A stretch of DNA of 34,193 bases, from contig JADMKJ010000014.1 in the NCBI GenBank assembly GCA_015478855.1, forward strand, positions 10,110 through 44,302, in the 5' to 3' direction. This document shows, one piece after another, positions 16,015-24,277 of this stretch. Numbering within the stretch: the first letter of the stretch is position 1; each line of letters starts with the position of its first letter. The notes under the pieces are model-generated. The model worked only from the letters and a program-made list of their open reading frames with translations, had not been told where the DNA came from and did no database searches. The translations under genes and the position numbers were made by a program. The stretch comes from Proteiniphilum sp. Lineage in GTDB: Bacteria; Bacteroidota; Bacteroidia; Bacteroidales; Dysgonomonadaceae.

Positions 16015-17391
16015 TCATTTAATATCTATTCTTATCAGGTCTTCAATGACCTTCCCTTCATGTTCAAATCTAGCCAACGTGTAGATATCGTTATTATTTC
16101 CCATAGCAATCGAATTGACATATGTAGGGAAAGTCCCATCATCATAAAATACCGGTCCCAGATCTTTGTATTTTTTTTCAGGGATATTGTAAGTTACCAC
16201 GTGAAGATGTTCCAATCCTTTTGCTGCGCCCATGTTAATTTTGTCAAGCCCGGCAACCCTAACACCATCTTTATAAATGGGTGCTCCTGTCAGGTAATAG
16301 ATAACATCATCCTTGATTTTAAATCCGAGGTAGCCATAACTGAATTGATCGGACATGCCACTTTTTCTTGATGGTTCCGAAGTAATTCTGTCAACGATCT
16401 CAACTTTCTTATTAAGGGGATCAAAGGTAAAGAGATAACCTGAGTTACCATGGACACCATAAGCCTTATTCTCCGGCTCATACCAGTAGATCTTTCTCCA
16501 GTTGTATCCCATGCTGCCGGCATCACTGACATCAAAATCCCCGAAATAATCAAGCCTTAAATCAACCCCATCCATCTTTTTCAGTTGAGGATCAGAAGGG
16601 TTATATGTATAGATATCTCCTTCGGCTACAGAATAATATACGTTCCCGTCGCGTGGGTCTACGAACATGGAGCGGCATAATACTCTGTAATCCTCTCCGA
16701 TAACACCACCTTCACCCTGCTCACTCACAAGTCCCAGATTATGCATCTCATTGGTGTTGAGATCATAGTGAATAAAGTAACCTTTAGGCCATGTAATCCC
16801 ATATAGGTGCCCTCTCTCCTTATCCATGGTCATGGTCAGAATTCCTTCTCCATTGGGGGCAAGTCCGAGGCTTACCAGCTCCTTCGTAGTCATGTCATAG
16901 TAGAGAAAGTGACCACCCGGATAGAGTTGATAACCTTCCGGTGCATTCTTTGGCAAATTCTCCGCACCATCAATCATCTCATAATAGCCCACATGGGTAG
17001 AGAAATACAACCTCCCGTCATGTTCGTAAAACTCGGTATGACTTTTCCCTTGTGCAATAAAATTCTGCTCTTTCTCTCCCAGAGCCACCGAGAGATCGGC
17101 AATAAATTCCACCTCTTCAGTTTCGGGATCATATGCATACATTTGTCCTCCCACATCATGACGAACAGAAGAAAGAACATAATAGATCTTTCCGTCACTT
17201 GCTTCCGTGATCGCGTTATAGGTATCGTGCGCATCCTCAAAACCGGAGAAATAACGCTTGGCGATCATTGAATCGGGTTGATTCTCATTAATATCCCCGT
17301 CTGGGCTGCTCTGCTTGTTTTGTTGACCACACTGAGCAAGCAGCAGTGTTAAAAATAGTAAAGCACTGTAAAACAAATAACTTTTTTTCAT
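16015..17391 (-). CDS. Beta-propeller lipoprotein, unknown function
   Basis: This 458-residue lipoprotein (C21 in LLAQCGQQ; start at MKKSYLF, 17391, as the longer frame adds a leader that spoils the signal peptide) is made of repeated beta-blades: GKIYYVLSSVRHD, GQMYAYDPETEEVEFIAD, GRLYFSTHVGYY, GHFLYYDMTTKELVSLG, GHLYGITWPKGYFIHYDL, GNVYYSVAEGDIYTYNP, GYLFTFDPLNKKVEIVD. Six or seven blades fit the length. Conserved histidines occur (SVRHD, KSHTEF, STHVGYY, LEHLHVV). Such propellers in glycan clusters include polysaccharide lyases, sugar-binding proteins and lactonases; nothing here decides which. It starts 31 bp after the ceramidase-family gene's stop. Confidence 0.75.
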   Translation of the reverse strand: MKKSYLFYSALLFLTLLLAQCGQQNKQSSPDGDINENQPDSMIAKRYFSGFEDAHDTYNAITEASDGKIYYVLSSVRHDVGGQMYAYDPETEEVEFIADLSVALGEKEQNFIAQGKSHTEFYEHDGRLYFSTHVGYYEMIDGAENLPKNAPEGYQLYPGGHFLYYDMTTKELVSLGLAPNGEGILTMTMDKERGHLYGITWPKGYFIHYDLNTNEMHNLGLVSEQGEGGVIGEDYRVLCRSMFVDPRDGNVYYSVAEGDIYTYNPSDPQLKKMDGVDLRLDYFGDFDVSDAGSMGYNWRKIYWYEPENKAYGVHGNSGYLFTFDPLNKKVEIVDRITSEPSRKSGMSDQFSYGYLGFKIKDDVIYYLTGAPIYKDGVRVAGLDKINMGAAKGLEHLHVVTYNIPEKKYKDLGPVFYDDGTFPTYVNSIAMGNNNDIYTLARFEHEGKVIEDLIRIDIK

Positions 17392-17422
17392 GATGATAAT
17401 CGTTTCAATTGATAATGATTTT

Positions 17423-18787
17423 TTATTCTGTTGCAATATTCTCTAATTCACTTATAATAGCGGACTCAACACCGCTACTCCATTTTGAGGGTAGACCGTA
17501 TACACGCTGCGATGTATCCCCCTCATATCCCCCTTCTTCCAGTACAACTTCAGAAGGTATATAGCCCATTACATCGTTGGCATATGAGAGCACAAAGATC
17601 TGTCCACCGAAAATCTGCTTCAATTTCAGACTGTATGAGATCACTGACTCCCCACCGAGGACAAACAACTTTTGTTGACCTATTTGCCAATAACCAACAG
17701 GGAAAGGATACGATTTGATTAAATGTCCTTTTGTTTTCAATTCGCTGATCATTCCTTCAGCCCATCTTGCCTGATAATCATCTTTTTTGGCGATCTCCTG
17801 CAATTCTTCCAAAGGGAGTGGATTATCCAGTAAAAGGTCAATTTCGGAATATCTTGTGATCAGGCTGCTCTCTTGTTGCGGCATCTCTTCAGAGAGTACC
17901 CGTTCTACAGTTGCGGCAAGCTGCTTCCCGTATTGGATGGCCAGAGGAATACTGCGGCGGGGAATGGGATTCTGATCACCACCGGCTCCCTGAAAAAAGA
18001 GGGCAGTGGTGCCCGGATAACGTTTCTCCAGTTCGAGTTGAGCAAAACCGGCATAATCACCCGAGAATTGATTGATTGACAAGGTGGTGGGGTGACAGGC
18101 ATATCCAAAGATTACCGCCATCAATTGTTTGTCGGGTGCTTCAATTTTGATCACCGGCACCGCATAATCGTTGGGGCCATTCAGTTCAGAAGTGGATGTG
18201 ATGCTGTTTTCCTTGTTATTACGCCTGTTTACCTGAAAGCGTGTAATACCGTTCTGGGTATAAATATGTGCAGGTTGTAGATTTTTCATCGCCTGGTCAA
18301 CCAGTCCAAACAACTTCTCTGCCAATTGTTCTGTGTACTTATCCACAACCTTCCAATCCTGATCAGTCATCGGATAAATATATCTCAACGCCCGCGAGAT
18401 TACAGGACCTGAGTGTGTATGGGAGCTGCTAAGAATAATCTGGGAATGATCCAACCCATATCTACGGTTTAACCGTTCTCTCACCTCATCAGAGAAATCC
18501 TTTGAAACACCCAGTAAATCCATCGTGATGAGCAGGGAGCGATGACCCTCAGCATCTTCTAACAGGAGCGCCTTGGCCCACAGATCATGCAGCTTACCTT
18601 CCGAAGGAGATGTACGGCTGGAATAGCCTGCCATCCAAATGGGTGCCTGCGGTGTAATAACAGTGCGGGCAATTCCGGCTTTCCAGACAAATTTATCCTC
18701 ATTATCATTTCCTGCTCTTGCATGGGAATAAATATTCAGTAACAGGAAGACTGTCAGTAACCATATTGGAGTATCTCTTTTCTTCAT
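17423..18787 (-). CDS. Neutral/alkaline ceramidase-family protein lacking the catalytic serine
   Basis: This 454-residue protein has a signal peptide (to about ARAG, residue 26) and the motifs of the neutral ceramidase N-terminal family: VWKAGIARTVITP, SSSHTHSGP (H123, H125, zinc ligands in the family), YACHPTTL (H232), SGDYAG and FFQGAGGDQNP. In proven ceramidases the last motif is GDVSPN and its serine is the nucleophile; here the position is N273. The protein is also shorter than full ceramidases (about 650 residues or more) and lacks their C-terminal domain. So it likely keeps the zinc site but acts on another amide or ester, or on none. Its paralogue is the first half of the fusion protein 11075-13459. 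It is 12 bp downstream of the DegT aminotransferase gene. Confidence 0.83.
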   Translation of the reverse strand: MKKRDTPIWLLTVFLLLNIYSHARAGNDNEDKFVWKAGIARTVITPQAPIWMAGYSSRTSPSEGKLHDLWAKALLLEDAEGHRSLLITMDLLGVSKDFSDEVRERLNRRYGLDHSQIILSSSHTHSGPVISRALRYIYPMTDQDWKVVDKYTEQLAEKLFGLVDQAMKNLQPAHIYTQNGITRFQVNRRNNKENSITSTSELNGPNDYAVPVIKIEAPDKQLMAVIFGYACHPTTLSINQFSGDYAGFAQLELEKRYPGTTALFFQGAGGDQNPIPRRSIPLAIQYGKQLAATVERVLSEEMPQQESSLITRYSEIDLLLDNPLPLEELQEIAKKDDYQARWAEGMISELKTKGHLIKSYPFPVGYWQIGQQKLFVLGGESVISYSLKLKQIFGGQIFVLSYANDVMGYIPSEVVLEEGGYEGDTSQRVYGLPSKWSSGVESAIISELENIATE

Positions 18788-18799
18788 CGATTAAAAAAA

Positions 18800-20161
18800 T
18801 TATTTTGTATTAGCAATAATACGCTCAGCATGCTGTTGGATTTTCTCTATCGCTCCGGCAATTTTTTTCATATCTGTTTTTGCACTTAGCAATACATTTT
18901 GAGGAATCCATACAGCTTCCTCATTACACAATTTTTCATTCAAAGGACAATTATTTTCCTCTGCATATCTCTGGTAATTCAATCGTTCTGTTGGATAGAA
19001 TTTCCTGAAATATTTACTTTCAAAAGCATTTTTCAAAAAAGGCATTTTATTCAGTTCACTATACCCACCGGAGCAGGGTACACCTTCAGCCCGTAATGCG
19101 CTCAAAAAATCAGTTCTCGATAAACCCTTAAAATCTTCTTTCTGATACCTAAAGGGGAAGAGATGGAAAGCTGCTTTTGTTACATTCTTATACAACCTGT
19201 ATGGGATGATACCCGGTATCTCATCTATAAGCGATTGGAGGTAAGATGCATTTTTGTTTCGCAAATCAGTCTGTTCTTCCAACCGCTGAAGCTGAGCCAG
19301 TCCTATAGCTGCCTGATACTCTGTTATACGTAATTTGGTACCAATCATCACAGTACCGGCACTAAACTGTCCTGCCGTGGATCCATATGGATTGCCGTAA
19401 TTATGATACGAATAACAGCGATCCATGAACGCATCATCATCACTGATGATGGCTCCTCCCTCTCCCATTGCCATATTCTTGGAATTCTGAAAACTGAAAC
19501 AGCCGGCGTTCCCAAAATTACCAACCTTTTTCCCGTTAATCTCTGCCAACCATGCCTGGCATGCGTCCTCAACTACCAACAGGTTATGTTTTTCAGCAAT
19601 TTTCATGATTCTTTCCATATCACAGGGAAGACCGAGGATATGAACCGGAAGAATTGCTCTGGTGTGGGGTGTTATCTTCTCTTCAATCTTATCGGGATCC
19701 ATCTGGAATGTTTCAGGGTCAACATCCACGAATACAGGTATTGCACCATTAAGGAGTATACTGGATACCGAGGCAATAAATGTGTAGGATGTAACCAACA
19801 CTTCATCACCCCACCCAATCTCCAACTGTGCCAGCGATGTATTCAATGCATTGGTTCCGTTCACTACTGCCAGGGCGCGTTTAGCTCCTAAAGTGTTTGC
19901 CCACTGTTTTTCAAACTCTTCCGTGACCTTGTTTCTCGACCAGACACCGCTACGCATTACCTCCAGAAGTTTCTTTTCATCGGTAGCCGAATTCCAAATA
20001 GGCCACTTGGGCCATTGACCGGTATACATCTTTTCACCACCCAGGATAGCAGGTACCTTTATATTACTCTTCGCCCAGACAGTTGAGGAATTAAGACTGG
20101 TTACGGTCATCAGAGAAGCACTCCCCATCACGCTTTTTTTAATAAATTTTCTTCTGTCCAT
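18800..20161 (-). CDS. Tat-exported DegT/DnrJ/EryC1/StrS-family aminotransferase
   Basis: This 453-residue protein is a PLP-dependent sugar aminotransferase of the DegT family with an N-terminal Tat signal (MDRRKFIKKSVMGSAS, hydrophobic to about residue 30). The catalytic set is present: NGTNAL near 101-106, D199 in VEDACQAW (PLP ring nitrogen), and K228 in CFSFQNSKNMAMGEGG (Schiff base). Family members convert keto-sugars or keto-cyclitols to amino sugars in the cytoplasm, usually in surface-sugar or antibiotic synthesis. A Tat signal means it leaves the cytoplasm folded with PLP already bound. It may deaminate or transaminate an amino sugar released from the glycan, perhaps with an exported Gfo/Idh enzyme. 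The gap to the next gene (GH36-like) is 1 bp, so the genes are surely co-transcribed. Confidence 0.88.
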   Translation of the reverse strand: MDRRKFIKKSVMGSASLMTVTSLNSSTVWAKSNIKVPAILGGEKMYTGQWPKWPIWNSATDEKKLLEVMRSGVWSRNKVTEEFEKQWANTLGAKRALAVVNGTNALNTSLAQLEIGWGDEVLVTSYTFIASVSSILLNGAIPVFVDVDPETFQMDPDKIEEKITPHTRAILPVHILGLPCDMERIMKIAEKHNLLVVEDACQAWLAEINGKKVGNFGNAGCFSFQNSKNMAMGEGGAIISDDDAFMDRCYSYHNYGNPYGSTAGQFSAGTVMIGTKLRITEYQAAIGLAQLQRLEEQTDLRNKNASYLQSLIDEIPGIIPYRLYKNVTKAAFHLFPFRYQKEDFKGLSRTDFLSALRAEGVPCSGGYSELNKMPFLKNAFESKYFRKFYPTERLNYQRYAEENNCPLNEKLCNEEAVWIPQNVLLSAKTDMKKIAGAIEKIQQHAERIIANTK

Positions 20162-20162
20162 A

Positions 20163-22241
20163 TTATTGTACTGTTACTATGTTGTATTTATAAAGTGAAT
20201 AACTGTTCTCCGCTACTAATTTAAAGATTATCTGGCTATTTTCATCTGTTATTGTCTGAAAATCTTCACCTTTGCCTGATATTCTCTTTAATTCCACCAA
20301 TGTACCGGGTTGTAGCCATGTCTTAATAGTAGCAGTACCCTTTACATTCATTTCTCTAAAGATTAAAAAATAGCCGTATCCTTCGTGAATACTTTGAAAT
20401 CCGGTCCATGATTTTCCCGAGGGGATTTCTCCCACAGGAAGGATATGACCATTGTGCAGATCATACTGTATCTCCTTGTATTTATTCATCACCGGGTTCA
20501 GTTCAAACGCCTCTTCGGGCAGATTTTGCGCTTCCATCCAAGCCAGCGGCTGAGCCATCATCGCTATAGCAAAAAGATATTCAAAATCATAATGTTCAGG
20601 AGCAAAAGAATCATTGTATTTGTCGTTATTTCTCCATTTATTCAGAAACTCAATCTGTAGATTCCTGGTAGGGACATATTTTGACAGCGTCCACAGATTA
20701 CGGAGTGTCCAGTAAGGATAATAACTACCAAAATCGGTGTACCTGTTCTCTAAAAAAATGTTCCCGTACTTATTCCTGTAAAGAAAACCGAAACGCTTAT
20801 CGGCTGTAACATCGAGATTAAATACTACATTATAGTTCAAAGACCGGGACACAGTGTAGAGAAGGCTGTCCACCCTCTCTTCTGAAATTTTGTTGTGAAT
20901 CCTCAGACCATCTATTTTAAATGTCCTTATACCATACTGACGATTTAAATAAATCAATGCTTCCGCATCCCGTCTCCAATCGATATAGTTATCGGTATAG
21001 CTTGGATTGAACCAGATGCAGACCTCCACACCGAGCTCTTCTCCCTTTTCAACAACATGCTTCAGTCCGTTGGGGAAATTGTTCGGATCAGGCTTCCAGT
21101 AATCAGATCTCTCCCAGATGTTATCGAACGAACCACTCTGTGTTGTTGCTGGACTTTTACCTGTTTGCCAGCCGTCATCAATCTGGAAATGGGTCACTCC
21201 CAACCGGTGACAAAGCGCCAGCTCCCTGAGAATATATGCTTCATTGATACGCTCTCCCACCCCGCGATCGCCCCATGTATTCATCATGATCATCTCATCT
21301 CTACCAGGGATCACCTTTCTGATGCGGGATTGGTATGTTTTTAAACTGGTGAGGGCATTGTACTCATTTTTTGAAAAGAGCCCAAGAACAGTCGAATAGC
21401 CACTGGTCCATACATCCGGACGAATATCATTTTCATCTATCCCCAGGCCTATCACCCTGATCTTACCGTAGGAGGCAATAAAATCGGCAGTGGGATACTT
21501 CAACTGTGCCAGAGAGGATGGTGACTCTTTCAGCAGAAAGAATCCCTCCTCATTTTCGTTGTTTAGTGCAAAGAGCAGGTTTCCCTTGTAGAGCCGTTCG
21601 TTGTATGCCTGGTAATCATTCACCAGAACAAGGCTATTGAGATGATCGGTCATCTCAAACAGACTGATGGTCTTGTACTGCCAGTGTTTACCACCCAGAG
21701 AGACACTCTCCAAAACGGGTAGATGGGATGCTGCTTTACCGGAAGCCACAAACCGAACATCTTTCAACTGATTATCTATAAACTGCTTATCATACCACCC
21801 TTTATTTTGAGATTCACCCTTGAAATAGAAATCATTGCCCACGACAGGTGTTTCAGGGTACAACCTGATGACATGCCTTACTGAAAGATCATCAAAACAA
21901 TAGACGATTTCCGTCTCCAGGAATGATTCCTGGAACATTGTTTCAGGGACAACATAACTGTTGAAAGAGACAAGGGTGGCGGAATCGTTGTACCCCGGTA
22001 GCGTCATGTCGGGACTTGTTGATTGGGATTGCCAGATAAACCGGCTCTCCTTGTTCAGGATAGATCGAGTGATCAGATTACCATTGTTCATCAGATAAAC
22101 ACGTTTGATGAGTGCGTTTTCGACCACCAGAGAGTCCCCGTTTTGAAATATGGAGCAGTCACGATAGCTGATAGGGTTAGCTGATAAAAGCTGAACAGCT
22201 ATCAGTTGAATGAAACATAGGATAAATATTCTGATGATCAT
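20163..22241 (-). CDS. GH36-like glycoside hydrolase, putative alpha-galactosidase
   Basis: This 692-residue secreted enzyme (signal peptide MIIRIFILCFIQLIAVQLLS; the start at 22241 is chosen because longer frames run back into the upstream gene) has an N-terminal beta-sandwich (about 25-300), a TIM barrel and a small C-terminal beta domain. Barrel motifs are MNTWGDRG (near 320-327), FQIDDGWQ (D355, D356), FKIDG with D444 as likely nucleophile, and RYTDFG with D503 as likely acid/base. The 59-residue distance between these two agrees with characterised GH36 alpha-galactosidases. Substrate could be alpha-galactose or alpha-GalNAc; GH36 contains both. It resembles the protein at 8976-10964, which lacks D503 and D356. 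The gene follows the DUF4091 gene by 13 bp. Confidence 0.82.
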   Translation of the reverse strand: MIIRIFILCFIQLIAVQLLSANPISYRDCSIFQNGDSLVVENALIKRVYLMNNGNLITRSILNKESRFIWQSQSTSPDMTLPGYNDSATLVSFNSYVVPETMFQESFLETEIVYCFDDLSVRHVIRLYPETPVVGNDFYFKGESQNKGWYDKQFIDNQLKDVRFVASGKAASHLPVLESVSLGGKHWQYKTISLFEMTDHLNSLVLVNDYQAYNERLYKGNLLFALNNENEEGFFLLKESPSSLAQLKYPTADFIASYGKIRVIGLGIDENDIRPDVWTSGYSTVLGLFSKNEYNALTSLKTYQSRIRKVIPGRDEMIMMNTWGDRGVGERINEAYILRELALCHRLGVTHFQIDDGWQTGKSPATTQSGSFDNIWERSDYWKPDPNNFPNGLKHVVEKGEELGVEVCIWFNPSYTDNYIDWRRDAEALIYLNRQYGIRTFKIDGLRIHNKISEERVDSLLYTVSRSLNYNVVFNLDVTADKRFGFLYRNKYGNIFLENRYTDFGSYYPYWTLRNLWTLSKYVPTRNLQIEFLNKWRNNDKYNDSFAPEHYDFEYLFAIAMMAQPLAWMEAQNLPEEAFELNPVMNKYKEIQYDLHNGHILPVGEIPSGKSWTGFQSIHEGYGYFLIFREMNVKGTATIKTWLQPGTLVELKRISGKGEDFQTITDENSQIIFKLVAENSYSLYKYNIVTVQ

Positions 22242-22254
22242 CGGGTGTAAGTTA

Positions 22255-23985
22255 TTACTGCGAGAGAAAAACAAGCATCTGTTTTCTGCTCTTTCTGAAA
22301 TAGGTGACACTGTTGTCGTAATGATCAAAATTGAGCACCAGATTGTTTGCGAATGCTTTTGCTTTTGCCGGGTCTTTCTTTTCCACCATTTTAAGTAACT
22401 GGTAATCATCAATACCATCCCTCATTGCCTCAAAACGAATGGAAGAGTAGAGCTTTCTGTAACCCGGATAGATGATACAGTTATCACCTGCCGGAAGCCT
22501 GCCGCGGTCACGCGATGCATCGATAGTGAGTTGATCTTTCTCCCAGTAGTTCAATCCCCAATGGAGGTATCCTGTTACATCATATTTGAAGTTGATCCAG
22601 TGAAGCAGTCTTGTCTGAATCAACGGAAGCTCAATAAAACGGTTGGCATAATTCCCCCGTGGCACGACACAGGTATAGTACCATAGCTCTTTCCCCTGCT
22701 TCTGCAGATCCTGATAAAAAGCATGGTCTCTGTGCAACACATCCAGTACAGGAACCCACACATCGATAGTTCCGGCCAACTCTTTTGAGGTCAGGACTGC
22801 ATCCAGTATTTTCACATCGGGCAGATGTTTCTTGACATAACCACTGATTGCCCTGTAGGAGTCTGAGTTCTTCGCCGTTGGTTCATCGGCGATGTGTTGC
22901 ATGTAACGATCGAGCCATCCTTTAGCGGCCAGATGATCTTTGAGTGCCGGCAGAAACTGATCGAGAAAATTTTGTGTCCGCTCATCTTCAATCGGCAGCT
23001 TCACAAAACGCATTCCGTTTTCCACCTTGAGCGGATTGATCCCTGCCTGCAATGTGCTTGACGTATCATCATCGGGCAACGGTACCTCCACATGAAAGGG
23101 CGAGTCCCAGTTCCCGGACCTCCATGCCAGATGACCTCCCTCAATCCTTTCCAGGACACCATAGCGGTCGAACAGTTCAGCCTCTTTGTCAAATCTTGAA
23201 AAATCGAAACTATATTTTCCCTCATCATAGGTATACCGTGTGTGCCAAACAGGAAAGATCCGATGCACATTCTGCCTGTGGGATGCCATCATTTCGGCAT
23301 GCATCTCTACCAGCTCCCAATATAAATCTGAATAGAGCTCCAGTGGCTCATTGTTGTTCATATAACTCAGTGCTGTAGCATTGAAATGTGCTGACCAGTT
23401 GGTCACGTAAAGCGGCGACTTGCCGAGGGTGACCGGATAAACGCGCAGATAGAAGTCCTTCGTCCACAACCTTTTACCTGATACTGTTTCCCCGGAAATC
23501 ACAACACTTCCTTTATAGAGGCCCGGTTCGGCCGACTTTCCTACAGGAATGGATACCCACAAAGGCTGCACCTCCCCTGTCTCAACAGAGAAGGCAGAGT
23601 CTGTGAGAATAGGATCAGGGAAATAGTCGGAAGCGGAACTGATGATATCTCTTGAGGGGGGACTATAAGAGCGTCCCACCCTCACATAGCCCACCCAGCC
23701 GGCCTCAGCGTCTGTAATCTCGTGGACACCATCTTCAGCAGTGATCTCTTTTACATAAGCCTTCATATCTCTTACCTCCTCCATTGCTTTCACTACGATC
23801 TGGAGGGAGGCCACCTCTCCGCGTACGGCAAGGATCGTATCCACTTCATCTACGAAATAGGTGCGCTCTTTCAGCACCTTGTAAAGCGGATCAATCTGAT
23901 ACATAGAGATGCTCTCTTTCCTCTGACAGCTGAAGGAGAGTAGAAGCAAAGAGATGATGGTTAAAAAACTATATACTCTGTTCAT
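22255..23985 (-). CDS. DUF4091/GH123-like lipoprotein
   Basis: This 576-residue lipoprotein (lipobox SFSC, C20; ATG at 23985 chosen because the longer frame adds 36 residues before the signal peptide) has an N-terminal beta-sandwich (about 25-190, with GEVASLQIVVKA and GLYKGSVVISG) followed by a barrel domain. The latter contains QHIADEP with the adjacent D367-E368 pair, the arrangement used by GH123 beta-N-acetylgalactosaminidases for substrate-assisted catalysis, and the C-terminal FEAMRDGIDDYQLLK segment typical of DUF4091 proteins. A beta-GalNAc or related glycosidase is likely. The leader region 23986-24277 holds a decayed duplicate of another gene's 3' end (24163-24233). Confidence 0.85.
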   Translation of the reverse strand: MNRVYSFLTIISLLLLSFSCQRKESISMYQIDPLYKVLKERTYFVDEVDTILAVRGEVASLQIVVKAMEEVRDMKAYVKEITAEDGVHEITDAEAGWVGYVRVGRSYSPPSRDIISSASDYFPDPILTDSAFSVETGEVQPLWVSIPVGKSAEPGLYKGSVVISGETVSGKRLWTKDFYLRVYPVTLGKSPLYVTNWSAHFNATALSYMNNNEPLELYSDLYWELVEMHAEMMASHRQNVHRIFPVWHTRYTYDEGKYSFDFSRFDKEAELFDRYGVLERIEGGHLAWRSGNWDSPFHVEVPLPDDDTSSTLQAGINPLKVENGMRFVKLPIEDERTQNFLDQFLPALKDHLAAKGWLDRYMQHIADEPTAKNSDSYRAISGYVKKHLPDVKILDAVLTSKELAGTIDVWVPVLDVLHRDHAFYQDLQKQGKELWYYTCVVPRGNYANRFIELPLIQTRLLHWINFKYDVTGYLHWGLNYWEKDQLTIDASRDRGRLPAGDNCIIYPGYRKLYSSIRFEAMRDGIDDYQLLKMVEKKDPAKAKAFANNLVLNFDHYDNSVTYFRKSRKQMLVFLSQ

Positions 23986-24162
23986 TATTCCATGGATTCT
24001 CAAAATAAAAAAACGACAGTCATCCGGCATCTTTCGCCGAACACAAAGAAATGTATTAAGATTGACAGAATGGTATAAGTTACCGCATACCATTCCTCAA
24101 AAATCGCAAAATCATTAAATATAATTCAAATAGAACAGATACTATTGGTAAAGTTCTACTTC

Positions 24163-24233
24163 AGGGGATAGCGTGATGGGTAACTGTTCACCCTTGAGCC
24201 ACATTCCTTTTTATGGTAGGTTACCGGTTCGTT
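24163..24233 (-). pseudogene. Decayed 71-bp copy of the 3' end of the DxDxDG-repeat gene
   Basis: These 71 bases match 25768-25839, inside the last codons of the gene at 25714-28320, with a handful of differences and a 1-base deletion. In the minus-strand frame the copy reads NEPVTYH as the parent does, then the deletion shifts the frame. Similarity stops abruptly at both ends. It lies between the GH28-like gene (stop at 24278) and the DUF4091 gene, so the GH28-like gene is flanked by two copies of the same gene end. The rest of 23986-24277 is AT-rich and shows nothing clear. Confidence 0.9.
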
Positions 24234-24277
24234 TTATGCATATCTTGAAAACCTGTTCATGAATCCATGAAAGGAAC

